NCBI GenBank assembly: GCA_963521065.1 | Contig: CAUQTI010000003.1 | Coordinates: 62,001-126,000 of the forward strand | Length of the DNA: 64,000 bases | Source of the DNA: IOR16 sp963521065 | GTDB lineage: Bacteria > Bacillota > Clostridia > Peptostreptococcales > Anaerovoracaceae | Reading direction: 5' to 3' | Shown here: in pieces, positions 51,427 to 61,700 of the stretch | Numbering within the stretch: position 1 is the first letter of the stretch | How the letters are laid out: every line of letters begins with the position of its first letter | Position numbers and translations under genes: made by a program | Notes under the pieces: model-generated | Told to the model about the DNA's origin: nothing | The model's input: the letters and a program-made list of their open reading frames with translations, nothing else | Database searches by the model: none

Positions 51427-52329
51427 TTATAGCTCTTTTGAAAGCATTTTCAACTCTTCTGAGATTCGTTTTAAATCTTTCATCTGTATTTCAGCCTTTT
51501 CTGTTTCTTTCACCTGCGCTTCGGTTACTGCGTAAGCCGCCTGTGAGCTTTCAAGAGTAATTTTATTTGCATCATTAATCTGTTTAATCAAAGCTTCTAT
51601 ATTTTTTGCCGTTTCCAGTGAATCTGCAGACATTTTCCTGATTTCTCCGGCTACAACACTGAACCCGACACCGTGCGCTCCGGCTCTGGCTGCTTCAATC
51701 GCAGCGTTTAATCCAAGCAGGTTTGTCTGATCTGCAATCTTTTTTGTAAACGTCAAGACTTTACTGATTTCTCTTGTAAGGGCATTAACAGTGGTAATAT
51801 TGTCTCTGAGCTCTCGTTCTTTATTTCGGATATCTTCTGAAGAGGAAGCCACTCCCTGCATGGATATTTCGATTCCGCCCACTGCTTCATTCACACGCTG
51901 TGCGACATCGGCGACTTTCGTTTCTTGATCCAGGCTGACCCCAATGGTAATGCATCCAATGACGTTGTTTTTATCGTCAAAAACCGGATTATCAATTTCT
52001 TTAAACGGAATTCCTGCGATTCCTGCAGGCATGTAGGTTTGTGTAACTCTCCTATTTTTCATTGCGAGATACATCGGATCATCCTCTGTCAAAACGCCGT
52101 CAGAACCCACATCAAAGTGATCCCCCGGAAAATATCCCAGTATATTTTTTGTATCCGAAATCCAAACTACCAGATCCTTTCCGAAAATATTTTTGAAATA
52201 CGATCCTACAGCTAACAGCTGGTTTAATAAATCGTTACCTTTTAGCATTTTTCCCGTTCCTTCCTCCGCGATTGCATCAAAAAACATTTCACTTTTAAGC
52301 TTAATCGGATTCGAAAAAAATGTCAACAT
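51427..52329 (-). CDS. Soluble methyl-accepting chemotaxis-type protein
   Basis: 300 residues, no membrane helices. A Cache/PAS-like sensor at about 15-150 (GYFPGDHFD, MYLAMKNRR, GCITIGVSLD) and the conserved MCP hairpin tip at about 195-240 (ADQTNLLGLNAAIEAARAGAHGVGFSVVAGEIRKM). It would signal to CheA/CheW or another kinase; none is nearby. The N-terminal start is weak: the ATG at 52329 has a poor SD and the ATG at codon 15 is an alternative. Confidence 0.87.
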   Translation of the reverse strand: MLTFFSNPIKLKSEMFFDAIAEEGTGKMLKGNDLLNQLLAVGSYFKNIFGKDLVVWISDTKNILGYFPGDHFDVGSDGVLTEDDPMYLAMKNRRVTQTYMPAGIAGIPFKEIDNPVFDDKNNVIGCITIGVSLDQETKVADVAQRVNEAVGGIEISMQGVASSSEDIRNKERELRDNITTVNALTREISKVLTFTKKIADQTNLLGLNAAIEAARAGAHGVGFSVVAGEIRKMSADSLETAKNIEALIKQINDANKITLESSQAAYAVTEAQVKETEKAEIQMKDLKRISEELKMLSKEL

Positions 52330-52341
52330 AAGGTATCAATC

Positions 52342-52800
52342 TCATAGAATTCCTATATAAATATTAATTTGGCATTCACCATTCTCTGATATGCCCATAT
52401 ACTCTTCAAAATCTGCCTGAAAGCTCCGCTCTAATGGTGCTGCCCAGATTGCCGGCCAGGCTTCTTTTACTGCCTCTACCGGATCTCCAAACACCGTAAA
52501 TTTTGCATAACGGCCTGCGGGAATTTGCTTTTTCACCAATCCCGGTATAATTTCATGAAAAGTGCTCACCTCGCAACCGACAGTCACCTCATAGTTTTCC
52601 ATTTTCTCTGATCCATAATCGGTGTATAATCCAATGGTATTTTCATTCACCTTATCCTTCATATCAAAAAAAATATTCTCTTCAAATAGTTTTTTCCACA
52701 GTCCCCCGATAGTCTCTCCCATTCTTGGATCATTATTTCCGGTCTGTGCATTTAAACCAGCAATCCGTTTTTCTTCTAAAGTAATGATTTCATATTCCAT
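52342..52800 (-). CDS. GyrI-like effector-binding domain protein
   Basis: 152 residues from the ATG at 52800 (SD GGAGAAACAG). The fold is the AraC-type effector-binding/GyrI-like domain: IAGLNAQTGNND, IGLYTDYG, GLVKKQIPAGRYAKFTVFG, then FEEYM and CQINIYIGIL. It lies downstream of a WYL regulator on the same strand, 62 bases apart, a frequent pairing. It binds small hydrophobic or cationic compounds. Confidence 0.85.
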   Translation of the reverse strand: MEYEIITLEEKRIAGLNAQTGNNDPRMGETIGGLWKKLFEENIFFDMKDKVNENTIGLYTDYGSEKMENYEVTVGCEVSTFHEIIPGLVKKQIPAGRYAKFTVFGDPVEAVKEAWPAIWAAPLERSFQADFEEYMGISENGECQINIYIGIL

Positions 52801-52862
52801 CTCTGTTTCTCCTTTTTTATTCTTTTCTTTCACTATAATGGAGAAAAATAGACAGCAGTATG

Positions 52863-53768
52863 TCATATTTCATATTGACGGTATGCCATTTTTAAACGCG
52901 AGCACAATTCCTCCTTTATCTCAATCGGTTCAAGCACTTTTATATCCGGACCATATGCTAAGAGATATTCGTACAGCCATTCATTCTGCGGCATCTCAAA
53001 ACTAACGAGAAAGCTTCCATCTTCTTTCTGATGATACTGCGATTCAGAGAAATCATCCCTCACACGATATTCCATTTTGGAAGTAATTTCTGCTTTGACG
53101 GTCACCCTACGAAAAGAAATTTTGTCTTTAGAAAAAAGCGTTTCCGGCAAGCTACGGCGTACAAACTGTTCTTCATTTATTTTCAAATTTTTCATACGTG
53201 AAAGTTTAAAAAAACGAAATGCGTTTCTCAATCTGCACCATGCCAGCAAATACCAGTCATGCCCTTTAAACATTAACTTCATCGGCTCAGCCGTACGCAT
53301 CTCAGCTGAACCTTTTGCTCCGCTGTAACAAAAGGTCAACGTATTATTCAGAAGGATAGCCTCTTTTAATAAATAAAAAGTTTCCCCAATCAGGTTCTCC
53401 GGATTCCAAAGAGAAAAATCAATAGAAATCCATTCCTCATGTTCGCCGCCAAATAAAGCGGAAAGTTTGTCTAGCGCCGGCTTCATTCCATTTATTTTCA
53501 ATGCATCCATACCTTGCAGCGCAGATAAAATATTCTTTTTTTCCTCATCGGTCAATACTGATTTATTCAAGACAAATCGGTCGGTCAAGTGAATCCCGCC
53601 GCCAATACCTTTCGTCGTATAAATCGGAATTCCCGCCTCAGAAAGCGTATCAATGTCTCTATAAATTGTACGGGAAGAAACTTCGAAATGTCTTGCGAGT
53701 TCCTCTGCTGTCACACTTTTTTTGTCTAGTAACAGATATACTATTTCAAATAAGCGAGTAATTTTCAT
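52863..53768 (-). CDS. YafY-type HTH/WYL-domain regulator
   Basis: 301 residues: N-terminal winged helix (about 1-60, KSVTAEELARHFEVSSRTIYRDI) and WYL domain (about 140-210, EPMKLMFKGHDWYLLAWC). WYL domains sense ligands or nucleic acid ends. SD AGGAGAGG. Likely operon with the GyrI-like gene. Confidence 0.92.
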   Translation of the reverse strand: MKITRLFEIVYLLLDKKSVTAEELARHFEVSSRTIYRDIDTLSEAGIPIYTTKGIGGGIHLTDRFVLNKSVLTDEEKKNILSALQGMDALKINGMKPALDKLSALFGGEHEEWISIDFSLWNPENLIGETFYLLKEAILLNNTLTFCYSGAKGSAEMRTAEPMKLMFKGHDWYLLAWCRLRNAFRFFKLSRMKNLKINEEQFVRRSLPETLFSKDKISFRRVTVKAEITSKMEYRVRDDFSESQYHQKEDGSFLVSFEMPQNEWLYEYLLAYGPDIKVLEPIEIKEELCSRLKMAYRQYEI

Positions 53769-53811
53769 AACCTCTCCTGTTCTTTTAAAAGAATACTTTC
53801 TCAGCAGCTTC

Positions 53812-54450
53812 CTAGACTCCTTTTTTGTATAGAAAATAAGAATACAGAAGGGGAACGAGTACTAAAAGGGGCAATAAGATAAAAAATGTCAAGGCAGGGT
53901 ATTGCTTAAAGAAACTCTCCAAAATTAAAAAGATGCCTCCTGCAACCCACAGATATCCGGTCATCCGGTGCGTTCTTTTCCAATTTTCCTCGCTTTTCAG
54001 TGTCCACGGCAGCTTGATTCCGAATAGATTATTTTGTCTGCTCTTTGGCAGATAATTTCCACAGGCAATAAAAATCACCCCCATTAACCCCGGAATCAAA
54101 ACTTGCATGGGGATTTTCATTCCCATCGCCATAAACAAGGTAATCGGAACCAGAAATATCGTAAGTGCCGGAATCAGCCACTCTGTAATTCTTTTTACAG
54201 CAACAGGGATATTCCCGTTTTCCGGGGTATGACTCAGCATGAAGTTTACAAGGAAATTAATCCCTGCCATGAGGAGTGGTATTCCAAATGCTCCAATAAA
54301 ACGCGGCGCATATCCATTCGGATTTCCTGCACTGTCAAAGTGAATTGCAATCTCTTCTGGCAATTGCTCATACACGGCAATTGAAAGCAAAATCGGAAGT
54401 AGGCAAACTGCTGTCGTAATCCATATTAAATTATTCGGGTTCTTTTTCAT
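53812..54450 (-). CDS. sdpI: SdpI-family membrane immunity/signalling protein
   Basis: 212 residues: DUF1648 N-terminal part (LPEEIAIHFDSAGNPNGYAPRF) and six helices with SdpI-type LPKSRQNNLFGIKLPWTLKSEENWKRTHR. In Bacillus subtilis SdpI protects against the SdpC toxin and sequesters SdpR at the membrane. No sdpABC genes are in this window. The ATG lies inside sdpR (20-base overlap), SD GGAGGGAAAA. Confidence 0.9.
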   Translation of the reverse strand: MKKNPNNLIWITTAVCLLPILLSIAVYEQLPEEIAIHFDSAGNPNGYAPRFIGAFGIPLLMAGINFLVNFMLSHTPENGNIPVAVKRITEWLIPALTIFLVPITLFMAMGMKIPMQVLIPGLMGVIFIACGNYLPKSRQNNLFGIKLPWTLKSEENWKRTHRMTGYLWVAGGIFLILESFFKQYPALTFFILLPLLVLVPLLYSYFLYKKGV

Positions 54451-54715
54451 TTATTTTCCCTCCAAACTGCGAAGCCCAAAGCATAAGTTCTTCAAAAACC
54501 GACACTTGTATTTCATAATAAATATAATTTTTATATTTTGTCTCAAAAATAAGCCCCGCTCTTTTTAATTGTGATAAGTGATAAGAAATGGTCGCTGATG
54601 TCATCTCAAATTTTTCTGAAATCTCGCCTGCGGACAATCTTTTGTCTTTCAGTATTTCTAAAATTTCTCTGCGAACCGGATCGGACAAGGCTTTAAAAGT
54701 TTCTGGAAATCCCAT
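54431..54715 (-). CDS. sdpR: ArsR-type autorepressor SdpR
   Basis: 94 residues of winged-helix ArsR type: FKALSDPVRREILEILKD, GEISEKFEMTSATISYHLSQLK. It lacks metal-binding cysteines, as in SdpR. SD AAAGGAGGAGG. It lies behind a promoter flanked by two matching palindromes and is coupled to sdpI. Confidence 0.93.
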   Translation of the reverse strand: MGFPETFKALSDPVRREILEILKDKRLSAGEISEKFEMTSATISYHLSQLKRAGLIFETKYKNYIYYEIQVSVFEELMLWASQFGGKINEKEPE

Positions 54716-54730
54716 TTCCTCCTCCTTTGT

Positions 54731-54754
54731 CTATTTCGAATATTTTCTAAATAG
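54731..54754. promoter_or_regulatory. SdpR operator O2 (downstream of -10)
   Basis: CTATTTCGA-N6-TCTAAATAG, a near-perfect 9-bp inverted repeat just before the sdpR SD. Confidence 0.7.
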
Positions 54755-54783
54755 ATAGTATCACAAACAAAAAAACCAGTCAA
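54755..54783 (-). promoter_or_regulatory. Promoter of sdpR-sdpI
   Basis: TTGACT (54783-54778), 17-base spacer, TACTAT (54760-54755) on the minus strand, sandwiched between O1 and O2. Confidence 0.82.
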
Positions 54784-54786
54784 GCA

Positions 54787-54810
54787 CTATTTAGATGAAA
54801 TTCTAAATAG
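54787..54810. promoter_or_regulatory. SdpR operator O1 (upstream of -35)
   Basis: CTATTTAGA-N6-TCTAAATAG, a perfect 9-bp inverted repeat. Confidence 0.72.
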
Positions 54811-54859
54811 GTTTTAACTGGTAATTTTAAAGTTTAGCTCGTTTCCCTTTTTCTCTTTC

Positions 54860-55492
54860 TTAACGAATGAAATTTGTGAAGGCCTTTCTCGCTTTTTCCG
54901 GCTCTTCCACCTTTCCTTTTCCATTTTGCACCAGATTCATCAGCCATGCCATATTTTCACCCAACACACTCATAATCTGCTTTCCCTCTTCATCCTTTAG
55001 AACTTCACCGGGAGCTCTTCCATAAATAACATTCCAATAGTTGGAGCTTGGCATGAGCATCTCCGCGTAGTTGATATAATTATTCAACTGATTAAATGCA
55101 GGAACACCTCCGGAACGCCGCACTGCAGTAACCGAAGCACCTACTTTATGTCTTAAAATACTATTGATGCTTGTAACATAAAAGGCTCTGTCTAAAAATG
55201 TCTTCATCGTTCCGCTAATCGCTGAAAAATAAACGGGAGAGCCCAAGAGGATCCCATCTGCTTCTTTCATCTTTTGTATCCATTCATTTACATCATCGTC
55301 TTCTATGATACATCGGTCATTTCGGCTCTTCGCACAGGCATTACAGCCCATACATCCCTTTAACGTCTTATTGCCAACCTGGATAATTTCAACCCCAATC
55401 CCTGCTTTTTCAAGCTCCTCTGCTACCAATTTCAACGCATGGTATGTATTCCCTTCTTTTTTAGGACTTCCGTTAAATGCGACAACTTTCAT
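54860..55492 (-). CDS. Iron-sulfur flavoprotein/NAD(P)H-dependent FMN reductase
   Basis: 210 residues from the ATG at 55492 (SD GGAGG). Flavodoxin-like fold: AFNGSPKKEGNTYHAL phosphate loop, a CxxCxxCx7C cluster (GCMGCNACAKSRNDRC) as in iron-sulfur flavoproteins, and GILLGSPVYFSAISGTMKTFLDRAF. It acts in electron transfer or flavin-dependent reduction in the cytoplasm. An upstream extension is open without an SD and is rejected. Confidence 0.9.
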   Translation of the reverse strand: MKVVAFNGSPKKEGNTYHALKLVAEELEKAGIGVEIIQVGNKTLKGCMGCNACAKSRNDRCIIEDDDVNEWIQKMKEADGILLGSPVYFSAISGTMKTFLDRAFYVTSINSILRHKVGASVTAVRRSGGVPAFNQLNNYINYAEMLMPSSNYWNVIYGRAPGEVLKDEEGKQIMSVLGENMAWLMNLVQNGKGKVEEPEKARKAFTNFIR

Positions 55493-55713
55493 ACTCTCTA
55501 CCTCCATTAAAATAAATTTTCTATACATTTTAGATTTTATTTCTTTCATCATAAAGGATAAAAATGAGAATAACAAGTGTTCCTTCCTTTCAGTCCTTGC
55601 GTTGAAAAACAGAAGAAAAGCATAAGATAAATTGCTTTTAGAGGGCAGTTTAGGCGGCAGCTCTATATCAATTCAAATAGATATTTTTAAATCTCTGTTT
55701 TCATTAATCCGTA

Positions 55714-58700
55714 TTAAAACGCCCGGTGCAACTGCCAGTATTCTTCCTTACTGTCCACTATAATTTTCGCTGTGTAGGTCTTTGTTGTACCTGCGCTATA
55801 GGTTGCTGTGAAAGTAAAGGTCAGTTCCTTTGGTGCCTTTCTCCCCCACTTATTCAGCATGCTGGAATCCCACAGGCTTCCGCTGTAAATCGTCTCATTT
55901 GCCGCGTTTTTCTTTCCGGTGCTCTTCATGGTTGTGCTGTAGGCAGGGTACCCTTCGATCTTGCAGGTTACTTTGGTCGGGCTTCCTGCGACTTCTGCTT
56001 GCAGCAGGAATTTTTCTCCGCTCCAAAAGACGTTCGTTCCTCGTTTTCTCGGTGCTTTCTGCTTCAAGTAGTCTGCATAGGGGGTTTCTTTATTGCATTC
56101 GTCCTTAAAGCGTTTCAAGTTATATGTCTTTCGGTTCTCTTCCCAATTTTCGGTATGGTACACCATGCCTGTAATCTTGCCCTCGGACAGTACGGTAAAG
56201 CGGTAGGTCCCGATTCCGGCTCCGGTCTGGTCTCTTACGGTGCACACGACTTCATACGTTCCGATCTGTGCTTTCTGTGGTACGGTGCCGGTTGTGGTAA
56301 GTGGGTAGCTTCCGTTTGCTGCATTCAATCCGGTTTTTCGGTGGGTATAGAGCAGCTTCTTGTCTTTATATACTTCGGTGCCCAGACGCAGCTCGTCTTT
56401 TTCGGCATCGTCAACTCCGACTTGTATCTGGAACGCGTCGCCTTCTTTCACTTTTGTTGGTACGGTCTTAATGGAGGTAATCCACGGAGCGGAGCCGCCG
56501 CCTTCAATATAGAAGGTGAGGCTTTCGACGTTGGAGATTTTGTCATAGAGCGGGTTTCCTCCGGCCTTTCTCCCTCTTGAGGTATTGTCTTCCTGCCAAT
56601 GCTCTACCGTGTATTTGCCGTCGATATAGAATCGTTGAATCGGCTGGTTCAATACTTTATTTGGGTTCTGCGAGGTTACGTTTCCTTCTTCGTTTAATAC
56701 AGTGGCTGCATCGGGATGGGCACCGTCGTTGAATGGGGTATGGGTATACCGCCAGTATTGTTTCTTGGACGGGTCGCTTTCGTAGTCGTAATAGCTGATG
56801 CCGTAGCTGACTAATTCTCCTTTTTTATAGACGAGGCTTGGTTCTTCTTTTTCGTCGTTGTCTGCGATGACGGAAGCAGTCAGGTTCGTCTTTTTCCAAG
56901 AATTGAGGTCTGCTTGTGATTTGAACTCGGCATTGTCAACATACATCTTATTTCCTGCATCATCAAAGGTGTAGACTTTGAAATTCTGTAGGTAATAGGT
57001 TCCTTTGGGGAAAACCAGGCTTACGGTGGTTTTATCGTTGTATTGTTGCACCGCATCGTAAAGGATGTCTCCGGCTTCAAAGTAGCTGCTTGTGTTTGGA
57101 TAATTGGTTGGAAAGAGGTAATAAAAGACACGATGGAGATTGACGCCTTCAGTAGCGGTAAGTGTGTAAGAGCTTCTCCCTTTTTGAGCAGTGAAGATAT
57201 AGCTGCCGTTAAAGTAAGGTAAATCGTTCTCTTTTATCGACCATCTTGCCTGGTAGCTCATCCCATCCGTTCTCGGAATTTTTCCGTCATAGGCAATTTC
57301 GACAGAATAGTTCTCCCGGTACGGCGGATTCATTGTAGCATCCACCATGAATCGATCCATGCGCTGTCCGCCTGGCGTAGTATACACTCTCTTATCCTGT
57401 GGTGCCAAGTCTGCAACGGCACTTCCATTTTTCACAGCTTGATATTCGGTAATTTCAGGCGATGCGTTAAAGCTTCCGCTTATTTTTGTATAGCCGCCAG
57501 TCTTCACACCTTCACTCGTTTGCGCTGCACTGTAAGCCCCCAGATAGTCCACTCTGAGGTTATCTATCATCGCATAACAAAGGATACCTGACCGCCCGTA
57601 GGTGCCGCTGGTTAAGGTGATTTCGTGGGTGCCGGAAGGAAGTATCACCGGATGGGTGTAGCTTCCATTACCGCGGATTAGTTGAATGTATGCAGGCCGA
57701 CCGTCAATCAGTATTTCGGATTCTTTGGAAAACTCTGCCTCAAATCCCCTGCTGTAATCAAAAGAAAGTACACCTTTTTCTCCGGCAGCGATGGTAAACT
57801 GAACGGACGCAGAAGTCCTTCTTAGGCTTGCGCTCCTTGTCTCATAGAGATATTGATAGGCTCCGTAGTTACCTCGTCCGGTTTCTCTTCCGGATGTATA
57901 TCGATTTTCCTTTGAATTAAAGTTATAATCTGCGGTAAATTCTCTTTTTTCGTCAAGCGTGAAATATGAGTTGTAATTGGTATCGTTGAAATCCTCAGTA
58001 AAGGATTTGGATACGGTATATACAGAGCTTGAAAGCAGGGATTCAGGAACTTTCTTTGTTAAGATTGGTGCTTGCTTTAACACATCAGCCTGTTCCTTTG
58101 CATCTCCTTCTTTTTTTAGCTCATATTCGTAGTAATATTTCTTGTTTTTTTCTAAAAGGAGGGTCTTTTCCATTCTTCCTTCGGTTTGACTGGCTACAAT
58201 CTTGGTTTTGCTTCCCTTTTCTGTTCTATCCGTCAAACGCTTCGGCATACTGGTAAGAAATTCTGCACTTTTCATCCTAATTCCGTCTAAAGCACTGCGG
58301 ATAGTATCGCCATAAGAGGCGGCTTTCTCGGTAATTTGTATAAACTGGTAGCCAAAGTCGGAAAGGGCTTTTATGGTACTTTGAAAGGAATCTCCGTTTG
58401 CTTGGTTTGTTTCATCAAACAGCGCAGCAAGACGAAGGTCTGCCTTTCCTGCAAGCTCTTTTTGCAGTGGTTCTAAAAGAAGCTGATTTAATGAAACAGG
58501 CTTTTGGTAGAAATAGGTTTTGTTCTTTTGTACGGCTACCGCATAACGGGAGGACTGCTTGAAAAACTGTACACCGCTTGTAAGTCCCAGTGCAGAAATA
58601 GAAGCTTCTTCTGTGGTACTTCTTTGAAAATCAAAAGCCGTTACTTCCGTTACCTCGTAGTACCCTCCGACTGCGCCGACAGAGTACGGTGTCTGCGGTG

Positions 58701-61700
58701 TTAAAATGAAAACGGTATCTCCTTGTATCTCCCCATAAAGCGGAAGATCCTCGGTATCATAGCCGCTTCTGCTCTCATAGGTATAGGAAAGCGTTGTTCC
58801 ATCTGTAATTTGATGACAATAAACGCTCACACGGTATTTTTTGTTATGTGAACTGCTTGCATAGCTGATGTAACGCAGCCTGCCTTCTGTATCCAAAATT
58901 GGCAGGATCTCTGCATTTTTGTCCATACTCATATTGATTTCTCTTAGGAATTGATTCTCGCTTGTAAAAACAGCAGCATTCACACGATCTTTTCTTTGCG
59001 TATCCTGGTAATACAGACGCACGAGAAGGTTTCCCTCGCTGTCGATGCAGATGCCTTCATATTGGGAATATAAAATGCTGCTGTCTTTTACCCTCTCAAT
59101 TGCTTCATATCTTACCGCTTCGGTTTTAGGGTTGAAGATTCCTCTTTTTAAGATATTGTTTTGCACGGTAAGAAAATGTAGTTCCTTTTGTATCTTTTTT
59201 ACGGCACCGCCGGTGCCGCTTGTTTGAATCTGTTTTTTTATGCTTCCGGTCTTTCGGTTCACCTGATAGATGCCGTCCGTTTTGAAGGTATAGATAAAGT
59301 CTCCTTCTACAAAGTTCTTTTCTCCCATTTCAAATTCCAATGTGGTTAGATAGGCACCGTTTTCTTTTTCAAGAAGATAGGTCTTTTTCTCCCCTACAAC
59401 GTAAACGTATTGCTCGTTTTCATCAAAGAATACTTTGCCCGCAAAATTGGTTGGGAACGCATTTTCTCCAAACGTATAGGACCACAAGACGTTTCCATTT
59501 TGAGGACGGAGGGCTTTCAAGGTAAATGGCGGGTAAAAGTTATAGTCGCCATATTTTTCGGTTACAGAGGCACCATCGACCACATACAGGTTATCCGAAT
59601 CTACAAAAAAGGCGGCGTGCAGTGCTTCGGAGTTCACTAACGGATTTAAGTTCTCTTCTGCACTTGCCTGCCCGATGCGTTTGACGGTGATTTCTGCATC
59701 AATCGCATTTCCAAGAAAGTAGCTCTGCATGGTGTTGATGCCGTTTTTCAGCTTGTAATATTCTTCGGTGGTTCCAGCCAAAAGTAAAATATCTGCTGTC
59801 CTTGCGGGAATTGGCTTTAAGCTGACAACGGGTGCGATGTTATCTACCTTTGTGGTTGCGGCTGTCTCTGCGGTGAGGTAATCTGCATCGGTGATGTATT
59901 CTTCTAACGTTTCTTCGGTCCACACGTCTTTCACATGAAGGCGCAGCTTTACTTTTCCAACTCCGGTTTTCTTCACGGATATGATCTTCTTTGTTCCAAA
60001 GGAGCTGTCGGTAAAGCCTGTTTTGTTTTCTGCTTTCCCTTCCGTTTCTCCCTCAAAACTTTCATCGAGGTTGCTGTCTTCTGTGATGTACCAGCTTCGT
60101 TCGAGCTGATCGCCGTCTGTGGTGCTGACATCTTCCATTTCAATGGTTGCAATATTGCTTCCCTTTTCTCGGAAAAAGGCATCCTGCACGGAAATCTCTG
60201 CTTCGGGTGGTAGGTCGGGCTGTACGGTGAATTCCTTTTCGACTTCATCCCAAAGGCCGCGGCTGTCTTTCGCATAGACTTTGTACTTATATCGGGTTTC
60301 CTTTGTATTCTTGGTTAAAAAGAGCAGCTGGCAGTTGGTCCAGTATTCATCGGACTCCAATTTCTCAATGGGACGTGTCTTGATTCCAGCGGTATTGTCC
60401 AAAGTGTTTTCTTTTCCGTCAAAGTTTTGTGTCAGATGTACCTTCTCTCCAGTCTCTAAGTTGGTAATTTCTGCCCAAATCTGCTTTAAGGGATTGTCTG
60501 CATTTGTTGCAACTTGGATGGTCAATACCTGCTTTCGGTTCTGCTTTTGCGTTCCACCTAAGTTTGCAAGCACGGTTGGAGTTTTTAAGACTTCAATGGG
60601 TTTGGTGTCGTACAGGCTGCCGCCGTTTTTCGGACTTATTTTTAACTGCACGTTGTAATAGCCTTTGTTTGGAAAGGTAGCGGTTGCATAGACTGGGGTT
60701 ACCTTATCCTTTCGAATGCTTCCGGCTCCGCTTTCGACAATGCTGAATTTGTTAGTTGCTTTTCCTTCCTCATAGGCCCGAAGTGCAGAATAGCTCTCTC
60801 CGTCTACGGTATAGGTAGAGTTGTCTGTTGCAGTGACTGGATGGCTTTCATAAGTCTCTGAGGGAAGAGAGAGTATCGCTTCGGCATCGACGACGGTGCC
60901 GTCTACGATGTTAATAGTCTTGGTGTCGATATCTGATTCCCCGCTTTGTAAGGTCACGGTCAGTCGGTAGGTAACCGTTCCTTCTTCTGCTGCGGTTTCA
61001 GATAAAACAGAGCCTAATTTCGTTCCGTTCCAGCCAGATACAAATGCCCAGCCGCTGCCGTCATTTCGCTCTAAGGTGCTGCTTTTGAATTTGCCGCCCT
61101 CCGGCAGAATGGTTTCATCTTCTGCATCATAATTCTCTCCAGCAGCTGCTTGACTTGGAAGTCCTAATGTCGCATCGAGTTCTAAGGGAATCGGGGTATC
61201 TTCTACTTCCTGAATCTCCGTTTCCTTCCAGCTGATGACGGTTGGTACAAAATACAGCTGCCCCTCTACTTTTCCTCCAAAATTAGAATCGTTCATAAAA
61301 CCTTCTAATTCTTTATTTGCAGAACCGCCAAGCAAGTCTAAAATTTCCTGCTTTCCATTTATACCGCTTAACGTTTCTACCACATCATAGGGTATTTTAT
61401 CGTTTGCCGTTAACGTAGTATTGACCGTAAAGGATAAGATTCCGGTATTTTTATCGTAGCCGGTAACGGATGCGCTGTTTATTTTTGCACCGTCATTCCA
61501 GTAATTAAAGTCATACGCGATCTTATCATCTGCCTTTTTTGTGCTGTACCAGGTATAATATTTGCTGTCTTCAAAATCGAAGTTCTTTTTATTGTAGGCA
61601 GTAATCTTCGGTTCTTTCTTTCCTTTTCCGATATTGATGGAAGCCTGGTAAGTATACGGTCCATTTGGCTGTTTTCCGCTTTGCCAGGCACCGGAAGAAT

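Noticed and set aside
55726..56580. 284-codon plus-strand frame opposite the giant protein
   Set aside because: Antisense shadow of a long gene with a signal peptide and proper SD; the frame has no SD and low-complexity composition.
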